Below are positions 32,928 through 40,607 of a stretch of DNA of 44,095 nucleotides, one piece after another. A program made the translations under genes and the position numbers. Under the pieces are notes generated by a model that was not told the origin of the DNA, ran no database searches, and saw only the letters and a list, made by a program, of their open reading frames with translations. Numbering within the stretch: position 1 is the stretch's first letter; every line of letters starts with the position of its first letter. Source of the stretch: an uncultured Bacteroides sp. (GTDB lineage Bacteria > Bacteroidota > Bacteroidia > Bacteroidales > Bacteroidaceae); contig USEY01000023.1 of the NCBI GenBank assembly GCA_900553815.1, positions 1 to 44,095 of the forward strand. Direction: 5' to 3'.

Positions 32928-34304
32928 ATGAATACATATCAGGATACGAAAGGCTATACCCCCGACTGCATTCGCTCACTGGCTCCCGGAGAAATCTTCG
33001 TCTTTGGCAGCAACCTGCAAGGCATGCACGGCGGCGGAGCGGCACGGGTAGCCTACCAATGTTTCGGCGCCATCTGGGGACAAGGCGTGGGACTGCAAGG
33101 TCAGTCATACGCCATACCCACCATGCAGGGCGGTGTAGAAACGATAAAACCATACGTTGACGAATTTATCGGCTTTGCCCGCCAGCACAGGGAACTGAAG
33201 TTCCTCGTCACCCGCATAGGCTGCGGAATTGCCGGATTCAGAGACGAGGATATTGCCCCCCTGTTTGCCAATGCAGCCAGCTTGCCCAACGTATGGTTGC
33301 CACGGCAGTTTGTGAAGGCACTGGATAGAAGTTTCTGCATACCAAACTATGCACGACAACTGATTCACGGACAAACGTGCACGCTGGTCGACATGCTTGC
33401 CGAACTGAACCGGCTGCACCGCTACACCACTCCCGAGGCGGCCATGCAAGACCTGACGGAGTACGTGGAACATATACGGGTGTCGGGCGACGAGGTGGCC
33501 TTCAACTCCAGCGTGCGCATACTGCGGAAAACGCTTGAGAATTGTTTCACAGACGGCAGATTGAACCTGGAACAGCTACGCCGAGAGCTTGACACCGGTA
33601 TCTACAACGAAGGCATCGAACGAGTGTACAAAGACTATTGCATCGACAAAACGGTAAAGCTGGTGGCCTATCTCAACAACTTTCGCCGCTACACCAATCC
33701 CGACAAGGTGGCCGACGACTTTATGCGCGCCAGCGGCGGAGTGAGCCACTGCCACGAAAATGCACCGGGCTATTTCTTCTCATTCGGTTCGCCCGAAGGT
33801 TACCGCATCTTCCATTCCCTTCATTATTATATCACCCATTTTTGGCAAGAAATGGCTCCCAATGGCATTCTGGACAACCACCTGCTGCGCGACTTCATGG
33901 TGGAACGCCACAAGCGCGGCATACAGAAGTACGGATTGGAGGCGGTCATAAACCGAAACTTCCGGGGCGAAGGACCTTGCCATGCGGAAATATATTCGCC
34001 TTACCGGGGCGGAGCGGCGCCGGTGTATGTGGAATATTGGAAAGATACGGAACATGAAGTAATACGTAGATTCATCAAGTCGTGCGGCGATGGCAATGGA
34101 GCCAATATCTGGCCTGAATGGTGGGAGATGAACCATGTCAGACCTTTGTTGGACGAAGACCCCAAGTACCTACGTAGCCAAGAGTACTATGTGCCCAAGA
34201 CAGACTTTACACTGCCTGTATACCACCGCCTGACAGGTATCGTAAGGTTTGAATCGCAGAAAGAAAAGGAATATTTCATCCATATACACAGAAGAGATGG
34301 ATAA
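32928..34304 (+). CDS. macro-like A1S_2505-type protein with large uncharacterised C-terminus
   Basis: 458 residues. Residues about 15-130 (SLAPGEIFVFGSNLQGMHGGGAARVAYQCFGAIWGQGVGLQGQSYAIPTMQGG ... LVTRIGCGIAGFRDEDIAPLF) match the domain annotated in phages and bacteria as A1S_2505-type, which resembles macro (ADP-ribose-binding) domains: a glycine-rich loop, a Ser-Tyr-Ala-Ile-Pro-Thr strand and GCGIAG. Residues 140-458 have no family I recognise; they are helical, with a Trp/His/Asp-rich end (IWPEWWEMNHVRPLLDED). The stop codon overlaps the start of the first radical SAM gene by 8 bp (ATGGATAA), which indicates translational coupling. The role is unknown; a nucleotide or ADP-ribose-type ligand is a reasonable guess. 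Confidence 0.75.
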   Translation: MNTYQDTKGYTPDCIRSLAPGEIFVFGSNLQGMHGGGAARVAYQCFGAIWGQGVGLQGQSYAIPTMQGGVETIKPYVDEFIGFARQHRELKFLVTRIGCGIAGFRDEDIAPLFANAASLPNVWLPRQFVKALDRSFCIPNYARQLIHGQTCTLVDMLAELNRLHRYTTPEAAMQDLTEYVEHIRVSGDEVAFNSSVRILRKTLENCFTDGRLNLEQLRRELDTGIYNEGIERVYKDYCIDKTVKLVAYLNNFRRYTNPDKVADDFMRASGGVSHCHENAPGYFFSFGSPEGYRIFHSLHYYITHFWQEMAPNGILDNHLLRDFMVERHKRGIQKYGLEAVINRNFRGEGPCHAEIYSPYRGGAAPVYVEYWKDTEHEVIRRFIKSCGDGNGANIWPEWWEMNHVRPLLDEDPKYLRSQEYYVPKTDFTLPVYHRLTGIVRFESQKEKEYFIHIHRRDG

Positions 34305-35190
34305 GTCAACGCCCTACCGGCTTTTCGGCAAGCCCGTCCAGATAAAGCGGATGGGATGCGAGCACGACAACTGGCCGGGTCAACCCATTCCGCCCAGCGT
34401 CAACGTGTTCGTCAAGGTAACCAACGGTTGCAATGCCCACTGCCGTTTCTGCTCCAACGGGGGAGCGGCCCACACGGGCAGCTTCAACATCGGCAAGCTG
34501 CTGGAGGTGCTGTACGAGACCGGCCACAACGGCATCCGGGTGAACCGGCTGAATATTACAGGAGGTGAGCCTTCGTGTGTGCCCCGACTGGTAGAACGCA
34601 TCCTGGAACACATGGACGAGCCACCTTTTGACAGCATACACGTACACCTCAACACCAACGGATTGCTGCCGGCATCGCAGGCACTGATGAAGCATCCGCG
34701 CTGGGACTCCATATCCGTATCGCTACACCATTATGAGCGGGCAAAGCTGTCGGAGCTCTACGGGGTACACATTCCCGACACCGCCATCAGCTTCGAAGGC
34801 GTCAACCCCATGAAGGTCAATGCCAGTTGCAACCTCATCAAAGGCTATATCGACTCTACCGCAGAAGCCCGGCGCATGATGGACTTTTGCCTGGACCACG
34901 ACTTTACACGGCTGGGATTTGTAGGGCTAATGCCGGTAAACGACTATTGCAGACAACATCTGGTAGAACTGGACGAACTGCATCTGGAAGAAATACCCCA
35001 TTGCTACTTCACCGAGTCGCAACACAGGGGTAAAGACTGCCGCTGTAGCAACTACCTGTACAACAAGCACCTGAAGGTACTGGATATATATATGCGCCAT
35101 TATGTCAACCCAAGTTATTGCGAATCCTCCCTCCTGTTCGATGGGGAATACTTGCGACAAGGTTTCTATGAAGACAACATCATCTACTGA
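34297..35190 (+). CDS. radical SAM protein
   Basis: 297 residues from ATG 34297. The radical-SAM cluster motif is C45-x3-C49-x2-C52 (GCNAHCRFCSNGG), followed by the GGE motif in LNITGGEPSCVPRLVERIL and ribose/beta-strand blocks IHVHLNTNGL and SVSLHHYERAKL. The C-terminal part has extra cysteines (HCYF ... DCRCSNYLYN) that could hold an auxiliary cluster. The substrate is unknown. It is coupled to the macro-like gene (8-bp overlap) and overlaps the next radical SAM gene by 23 bp. No small precursor-peptide gene is visible next to it, which argues against a simple RiPP role. Confidence 0.88.
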   Translation: MDKSTPYRLFGKPVQIKRMGCEHDNWPGQPIPPSVNVFVKVTNGCNAHCRFCSNGGAAHTGSFNIGKLLEVLYETGHNGIRVNRLNITGGEPSCVPRLVERILEHMDEPPFDSIHVHLNTNGLLPASQALMKHPRWDSISVSLHHYERAKLSELYGVHIPDTAISFEGVNPMKVNASCNLIKGYIDSTAEARRMMDFCLDHDFTRLGFVGLMPVNDYCRQHLVELDELHLEEIPHCYFTESQHRGKDCRCSNYLYNKHLKVLDIYMRHYVNPSYCESSLLFDGEYLRQGFYEDNIIY

Positions 35191-36475
35191 AAGACAAAGA
35201 GCGTCTCTGGAAGAGTTGTGGATGTCCAGAAAAAACAACCAGCTATACAACACGTCCTATCCGCTCAGCCCTGACGACTGGAAGAAATACAGACGAGCAG
35301 GCGAATTGGACTTCAGTGGGGTAAGGCAGCTTGCGTTTTATATTCACATTCCTTTCTGCCGGCATCTCTGCCCGTTCTGTGAATATAAGCGCACAACCAC
35401 CCCTTCCAAAGAAATACAGCAGCGATACTTGTCGGGACTTGAAACAGACGTGAAGGCTTTCATCGACAAGTATCCCGACGTAGAATTGTCCGGATTCGAC
35501 ATCGGTGGCGGAACACCGACCGCATTGAGCACGGCAAACTTCGGACGGTTAATGGACCTGTACAAACACACAGTCCAACGCCTACACCTATCAGCACAAT
35601 ACGAGCCCAGCATCGAAGGAACTTTCCAGACCCTGACCACTGAAAAGACCCGGATGATAACGGCGGCCGGCTTCCGAAGAGTTTCGCTAGGCATACAATC
35701 AGCCAACAAGCTAGTGCAACAAAGCAACGGACGCATCAACCCCGATAGCGCATTCATGCTTCAAACCATAAATACATTACGGACTGAAGGAGTTGAAAAA
35801 ATCAATATAGACCTGATGTATGGCTTGAAAGGACAAGACCTGCCCCACTTACAAAATGACCTTGATCTGATAGAGATACTGTCGCCCGAACATGTGACGC
35901 TTTATGAATTCCGCCCCAATCTGCTGGGAGTAAACGAAAACATGTCAAAGGAGGAACTGTATCGGAGCTACGACTTTCTATATAAGGGGCTGACTGCACT
36001 AGGATACAATAGTAGATTCGGGCAGAATACATTCAGCAAGAACAGTACCGACAAGGGACTTTCCTCGTATTTGAGGAATCGCATGTTCCACTTTATGCCC
36101 TATAAAGGATTCGGAATAGCTGCCCAAAGCATGTCGCCACAAGGCATCAGCTACAACATAGGAAAGGAAGGCAACAGATTGGACACAGAACTACTGCTAT
36201 CCAATACCTTCCCGGCGGCAGACTGCTACCTGTTGCCCCGACACGAACTACTTTCCAAATATCTGGCTGTTTCCGCATACGGTGGATTCATATCCTTTGA
36301 AGTGGCCAACAGGATACTGAAAGATGATTTCGGCAAAGTGTTTGATGCGGAAATACGTTTCTGTCTCGACCGGGGACTGATGGACCGACACAAAGACAGA
36401 CTTCGGATTACACCGGAAGGATTCAAACACTATGGCGCTACCTTTTCGCTATTCTATAAAACAACAGAACAATAG
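35168..36475 (+). CDS. HemW/HemN-like radical SAM protein
   Basis: 435 residues from ATG 35168, the first start giving a normal N-terminus. The cluster motif is C64-x3-C68-x2-C71 (IPFCRHLCPFCEY), with the HemN-type GGGTPTALS block, LSAQYEPSIEG, RVSLGIQSANKLVQQSNGR and INIDLMYGLKGQ. The C-terminal HemN_C-like region ends ITPEGFKHYGATFSLFY. True HemN has further N-terminal residues for coproporphyrinogen, and HemW binds heme; here neither is clear. The GIQS motif differs from canonical HemN, so I call it a paralogue of unknown substrate. It overlaps the upstream radical SAM gene by 23 bp, implying equal production of both. Confidence 0.85.
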   Translation: MKTTSSTERQRASLEELWMSRKNNQLYNTSYPLSPDDWKKYRRAGELDFSGVRQLAFYIHIPFCRHLCPFCEYKRTTTPSKEIQQRYLSGLETDVKAFIDKYPDVELSGFDIGGGTPTALSTANFGRLMDLYKHTVQRLHLSAQYEPSIEGTFQTLTTEKTRMITAAGFRRVSLGIQSANKLVQQSNGRINPDSAFMLQTINTLRTEGVEKINIDLMYGLKGQDLPHLQNDLDLIEILSPEHVTLYEFRPNLLGVNENMSKEELYRSYDFLYKGLTALGYNSRFGQNTFSKNSTDKGLSSYLRNRMFHFMPYKGFGIAAQSMSPQGISYNIGKEGNRLDTELLLSNTFPAADCYLLPRHELLSKYLAVSAYGGFISFEVANRILKDDFGKVFDAEIRFCLDRGLMDRHKDRLRITPEGFKHYGATFSLFYKTTEQ

Positions 36476-36525
36476 AAGAAGCACGCCGGTTTAGATACAG
36501 ATTACACATATATCAAATAATCTAT

Positions 36526-37206
36526 ATGCCAATAACAAACAGTAATTCAACATCAGACAATCAACGCAAAGGGCTGTTGGCCTTCCTGCGCCATCCCGAC
36601 GAATACGTAACACAAGACAACCGTCCGCTCAGCCTGTTGCGTACCTGCCTTTGGTATTTCAGCACCAGACTCATCCTGGTAGTCGGCATGGCCGTGCTGA
36701 TTACGCTGGACCTGTCACCGTCAGTCAAATCTGACAACAGCATCCCTTTGTGGGGCGTAGCATTCTTTCTGCCAGTAGTTGAAGAATTGGCATTTCGCCT
36801 TCCTTTGCGCCGCAAGCGGTGGATACTGACGGTCTGGGCCGGAGCAGTATCCTACCTCCTGCTCAGCATGGCCTTGGGCACAAAGGTGTACGAAGCAGAA
36901 TACCTGCCGTGGCGACTGGCTGGCTGCATAGCTCTGACCGCTGGCATTTGGTTCGGTGGCTGGAAGTGGCTGAGGCGAATCCGCTTCGGCTGGTACTTCT
37001 ACCTGCTTGCCATTGCTTTCGGCTGTGCCCATCTGACCAACAACTTCAGCGACGGCGGTATGACGGCAGGCACGGCGGCATTCTTCATCCTCTATGCCGT
37101 CTACCAGACCCTGGGCGGACTGATACTGGGCTATGCCCGGCTGAAGCATGGCTTCCTGCTATGCGTCTTGCTGCACATACTGACTAATCTGCCGACAGCC
37201 CTCTGA
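36526..37206 (+). CDS. CPBP-family intramembrane metalloprotease
   Basis: A 226-residue polytopic membrane protein. CPBP motif 1 is VVEELAFRLPLRRK (E-E-x3-R) and motif 2 is FGCAHLTNNF. The third-motif helix (GLILGYARLKHGFLLCVLLHILTN) carries a histidine. It is the same superfamily as the gene at 22566 but not close in sequence. It starts 50 bp after the HemW-like gene on the same strand and may be the last member of that unit. Its target is unknown. Confidence 0.83.
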   Translation: MPITNSNSTSDNQRKGLLAFLRHPDEYVTQDNRPLSLLRTCLWYFSTRLILVVGMAVLITLDLSPSVKSDNSIPLWGVAFFLPVVEELAFRLPLRRKRWILTVWAGAVSYLLLSMALGTKVYEAEYLPWRLAGCIALTAGIWFGGWKWLRRIRFGWYFYLLAIAFGCAHLTNNFSDGGMTAGTAAFFILYAVYQTLGGLILGYARLKHGFLLCVLLHILTNLPTAL

Positions 37207-37271
37207 TGCTTGTCCGGGAGAAGAAAAGAGAAAATGGCAGGTGCATAGTAGGCTATCTGCCAAATAATTGC

Positions 37272-37279
37272 TACTTTTG
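37272..37279 (+). promoter_or_regulatory. -7 box of purM
   Basis: TACTTTTG, a perfect TAnnTTTG, 31 bp before the purM ATG. Confidence 0.55.
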
Positions 37280-37310
37280 CATATTCAATTGAACAAAAAC
37301 TTATCTACTC

Positions 37311-38480
37311 ATGAGCAATCAACGATACATGATGCGCGGCGTAAGCGCATCGAAAGAAGACGTTCACAACGCCATCAAGAACATTGATAAAGGTATCTTC
37401 CCGCAGGCATTCTGCAAGATTATCCCCGACATACTGGGCGGCGACCCGGAGTATTGCAACATCATGCACGCTGACGGAGCGGGCACCAAGTCAAGCCTGG
37501 CCTACATGTACTGGAAGGAAACAGGCGACCTCTCGGTGTGGAAAGGCATCGCACAGGACGCACTCATCATGAACATTGACGACCTGCTCTGTGTGGGCGC
37601 GGTGGACAACATTCTGGTATCTTCCACCATCGGCCGCAACAAGCTGCTGGTGCCGGGCGAAGTAATCTCCGCCATCATCAACGGTACGGACGAACTGCTG
37701 GCCGAGCTGCGCGAAATGGGCGTAGGCGTATATGCCACCGGTGGTGAGACAGCCGACGTGGGCGACCTGGTACGCACCATCATCGTAGACTCTACCGTGA
37801 CTTGCCGCATGAAGCGCAGCGATGTCATTAACAACGCCAACATCCGCCCGGGCGACGTCATCGTGGGTCTTGCCAGCTACGGACAGGCTACCTACGAGAA
37901 GGAGTACAACGGCGGCATGGGCAGCAACGGCCTGACTTCGGCCCGCCACGATGTCTTTGCCAAGTATTTGGCGGAAAAATATCCCGAAAGCTATGATAAG
38001 GCAGTGCCCGACGAATTGGTATACAGTGGCAAGCTGAAGCTGACCGATGCCGTAGAAGGCAGTCCGCTGGATGCCGGTAAACTTGTCCTCTCACCCACCC
38101 GTACCTACGCTCCGGTTGTTAAGAAACTGCTCGATGCCCTGCGTCCCGAAATACACGGTATGGTACACTGTTCGGGCGGTGCGCAGACCAAGGTGCTGCA
38201 CTTCGTGGGCGACAACTGCCGCGTCATCAAGGACAACCTCTTCCCCGTACCTCCCCTGTTCCGCACCATCAAGGAACAGAGCGACACCGACTGGGCCGAG
38301 ATGTACAAGGTATTCAACATGGGACACCGTCTGGAAGTATACCTCTCGCCCGAACATGCCGAGGAAGTCATCGCTATCTCCAAGTCGTTCAACATCGACG
38401 CACAAGTTATCGGCCGCATCGAGGAGAGCGACAAGCGTGAGCTGATTATCCGCTCGGAGTTTGGTGAGTTCCGCTATTGA
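37311..38480 (+). CDS. purM: phosphoribosylformylglycinamidine cyclo-ligase (AIR synthetase)
   Basis: 389 residues, longer than the roughly 345 of E. coli PurM but typical of the Bacteroidetes form. It closes the imidazole ring of aminoimidazole ribotide in de novo purine synthesis (ATP + FGAM). Conserved blocks are DGAGTKSSLAYMYWKETGDLSVWKGIAQDALIMNIDDLLCVGA, ATGGETADVGDLV, VGLASYGQATYEKEYNGGMGSNGLTSARHDVF, and MVHCSGGAQTKVLHF (the PurM-family G-G-x-x-K region). It is cytosolic and has its own promoter. Purine regulation cannot be judged from the short leader, in which I see no riboswitch. Confidence 0.93.
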   Translation: MSNQRYMMRGVSASKEDVHNAIKNIDKGIFPQAFCKIIPDILGGDPEYCNIMHADGAGTKSSLAYMYWKETGDLSVWKGIAQDALIMNIDDLLCVGAVDNILVSSTIGRNKLLVPGEVISAIINGTDELLAELREMGVGVYATGGETADVGDLVRTIIVDSTVTCRMKRSDVINNANIRPGDVIVGLASYGQATYEKEYNGGMGSNGLTSARHDVFAKYLAEKYPESYDKAVPDELVYSGKLKLTDAVEGSPLDAGKLVLSPTRTYAPVVKKLLDALRPEIHGMVHCSGGAQTKVLHFVGDNCRVIKDNLFPVPPLFRTIKEQSDTDWAEMYKVFNMGHRLEVYLSPEHAEEVIAISKSFNIDAQVIGRIEESDKRELIIRSEFGEFRY

Positions 38481-38550
38481 CACATCGGCCTGCTACCCCG
38501 ACAGTCTATCTTTTTAACATGAGTCAATCAACCTTCAATACGCCAAGGTC

Positions 38551-38811
38551 ATGAAGAAAAGTATTTGGAAGCTCATCTTATATATCGCGCTATGCATTGT
38601 GGTGGGCACCTTACTGACAGTGGTGGCTATCCGCACCGGCTCAGACTATCTGCATGACCTTGCCATCATAGGTCCGTCTGGGGTGATGGGTTACTTTATC
38701 AGCCTTGAAAGTAAAGAAGGTAAAGAACCCCGCCTGCGGTGGTGGCAGTTGATGTTGGCGATATTGGTGGTGACTACGGCATTCTGGCTGCTGAAAAATT
38801 ATGTGTTTTAA
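38551..38811 (+). CDS. small two-helix membrane protein, first of three tandem paralogues
   Basis: 86 residues: a short positive N-terminus (MKKSIWK), hydrophobic helix 1 (LILYIALCIVVGTLLTVVAI), a glycine-rich IGPSGVMGYFIS segment, a charged hinge (ESKEGKEPRLRWWQ), and helix 2 (LMLAILVVTTAFWLL). It shares its layout with the next two genes, which follow at 15-21 bp. I recognise no function. The row is transcribed between purM and prfA. Confidence 0.72.
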   Translation: MKKSIWKLILYIALCIVVGTLLTVVAIRTGSDYLHDLAIIGPSGVMGYFISLESKEGKEPRLRWWQLMLAILVVTTAFWLLKNYVF

Positions 38812-38826
38812 ATAAAGTAATTTTGT

Positions 38827-39105
38827 ATGGAAAGAGAACATCAAGGTTGCCTGACAGGTATCGGCATGGTGGCCGTCTGTGGAGCTATCCTCTTTGTGGC
38901 CTACAAGTGGAACATTCCATACCTGAAGTGCGTCTGCTATCTGCTACCGGCTCTAATCGGGTCCTACATAGGCAGCCAATATTTCAGCACAGAGGAGCAA
39001 AGAGTGAAGAACCGCTTCTCGCGCCGGACGTGGGGGTGGCTTGTTGTCGGCTTTTTACTGCTGGCAGCATTGCTGGCTTGGTTGCTGGAGGGGAGGTTGT
39101 GGTAA
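38827..39105 (+). CDS. small two- to three-helix membrane protein, second tandem paralogue
   Basis: 92 residues with hydrophobic segments GMVAVCGAILFVAYKW and CVCYLLPALIGSYIGSQYF, a basic hinge (RVKNRFSRRTW), and GWLVVGFLLLAALLAWLLEGRLW. The C-terminal AWLLEGRLW is nearly the same as in the third paralogue (AWLFEGRLW), which supports duplication. No function is recognised. A TAnnTTTG-like word directly at its start is too close to be its promoter. Confidence 0.7.
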   Translation: MEREHQGCLTGIGMVAVCGAILFVAYKWNIPYLKCVCYLLPALIGSYIGSQYFSTEEQRVKNRFSRRTWGWLVVGFLLLAALLAWLLEGRLW

Positions 39106-39126
39106 TACGCTAATATGCATGTAGAT

Positions 39127-39405
39127 ATGAAACATATAGTAAAAGTAGTCCTCATAACCGTCGTCATTCTGGCCGTATGCTTCGAACTTTATATCCTCAG
39201 CGACCATTGGGATGCTCCCTATCTCCGATTCCTAAACTATGCCATCATAGGCGCAGCCTCTGGAATTTACGCAGGTCCCCGCCTTGCTCCTGAAGTGGAC
39301 AAGGAAAAGTATCGGATGACTCCCAAGAAATGGAAGATAGTCGTCATTTGTATTCTGTTGGGATCGGGGGTAATGGCTTGGCTGTTTGAGGGAAGGCTGT
39401 GGTAA
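39127..39405 (+). CDS. small two- to three-helix membrane protein, third tandem paralogue
   Basis: 92 residues from ATG 39127, chosen because MKHIVKVVLI aligns with the start of the first paralogue; an in-frame ATG at 39115 is possible. Helices are VVLITVVILAVCFELYIL and a middle YAIIGAASGIYAG segment. A charged hinge (EVDKEKYRMTPKKWK) precedes the last helix, IVVICILLGSGVMAWLFEGRLW. The ending matches the second paralogue. No function is recognised. Confidence 0.68.
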   Translation: MKHIVKVVLITVVILAVCFELYILSDHWDAPYLRFLNYAIIGAASGIYAGPRLAPEVDKEKYRMTPKKWKIVVICILLGSGVMAWLFEGRLW

Positions 39406-39470
39406 TTTTAATCTTACAAGCTATAAGTCAACTATTTTGCACTTGTAACTTAAATTCGTAACTAAATTAT

Positions 39471-40583
39471 ATGGCAGAAAACAACACCATATTGGAAAAG
39501 CTTGACGGCCTCGTGGCACGCTTCGAAGAAGTGTCGACACTGATTACCGACCCGGCAGTCATTGCCGACCAAAAGCGGTATGTCAAGCTGACAAAAGAAT
39601 ACAAGGAACTGGGCGACCTGATGAACGCCCGCAAAGAATATATACAGGTACTAAACGGAATCGATGAAGCAAAGGATATCATTGCCAACGAAACCGATTC
39701 TGAGATGCGCGACATGGCACGCGAAGAATTGGATGCCTGCCAGACGCGCCTGCCGGAACTGGAAGAGCACATCAAACTGCTGCTCGTTCCTGCCGACCCA
39801 CAGGACAGCCGCAACGCTATCTTGGAAATACGTGGCGGAACAGGCGGCGACGAGGCAGCCCTGTTTGCCGGCGACCTCTTCCGCATGTACTCCAAGTTTT
39901 GCGACATCAAGGGCTGGAAGCTTGAAGTATCCAGTGCCAACGAGGGAGCCGCAGGTGGATTCAAGGAAATCATCTGCTCGGTTACGGGCGAAAACGTGTA
40001 TGGTACGCTGAAATATGAATCGGGCGTACACCGTGTGCAGCGTGTGCCGGCCACGGAGACACAGGGACGTGTACACACCTCAGCCGCCTCAGTAGCCGTG
40101 TTGCCCGAAGCCGAGGAATTTGACGTGGTCATCAACGAAGGCGAAATAAAATGGGATACTTTCCGAAGCGGCGGCGCCGGTGGACAGAACGTGAACAAGG
40201 TAGAATCCGGCGTGCGTTTGCGCTACAACTGGAAGAACCCCAACACGGGCGTAGTGGAAGAAATCCTCATTGAATGTACCGAGACGCGCGACCAGCCAAA
40301 AAACAAGGAACGTGCCCTTAGCCGTCTGCGTACCTTCATCTACGACAAGGAGCACCAGAAGTACATTGACGACATCGCCTCCAAGCGCAAGACCATGGTG
40401 AGCACCGGCGACCGCTCGGCCAAGATACGTACCTACAACTATCCACAGGGACGCATCACCGACCACCGCATCAACTACACCATCTACAACCTGGCTGCCT
40501 TCATGGACGGCGACATACAGGACTGCATCGACCACCTCATTGTGGCGGAGAATGCGGAACGGTTGAAGGAAAGCGAATTGTAA
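39471..40583 (+). CDS. prfA: peptide chain release factor 1
   Basis: 370 residues, typical RF1 length. It recognises UAA/UAG and triggers peptide release on the ribosome. The GGQ motif is in FRSGGAGGQNVNKVESGVRLRYNW near residue 230. The PCRF domain (EIRGGTGGDEAALFAGDLFRMY) and the codon-reading region with QGRVHTSAASVAVLPEAEE are intact. RF1 identity rather than RF2 is indicated by absence of the internal frameshift and by a P-A-T-like tripeptide (PATETQGRVHTS). It is followed after 24 bp by the DUF4153 gene and then by pyrF. Confidence 0.96.
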   Translation: MAENNTILEKLDGLVARFEEVSTLITDPAVIADQKRYVKLTKEYKELGDLMNARKEYIQVLNGIDEAKDIIANETDSEMRDMAREELDACQTRLPELEEHIKLLLVPADPQDSRNAILEIRGGTGGDEAALFAGDLFRMYSKFCDIKGWKLEVSSANEGAAGGFKEIICSVTGENVYGTLKYESGVHRVQRVPATETQGRVHTSAASVAVLPEAEEFDVVINEGEIKWDTFRSGGAGGQNVNKVESGVRLRYNWKNPNTGVVEEILIECTETRDQPKNKERALSRLRTFIYDKEHQKYIDDIASKRKTMVSTGDRSAKIRTYNYPQGRITDHRINYTIYNLAAFMDGDIQDCIDHLIVAENAERLKESEL

Positions 40584-40607
40584 TATTTCAAGATTAGCCC
40601 GACGCGT

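Noticed and set aside
34297..36475. RiPP biosynthesis locus built on the two radical SAM genes
   Set aside because: No short precursor-peptide gene, no PqqD-like recognition domain and no dedicated exporter are visible nearby.
38818..38825. TAATTTTG as a promoter of the second small membrane gene
   Set aside because: It ends one base before the ATG, which leaves no room for a transcription start and leader.
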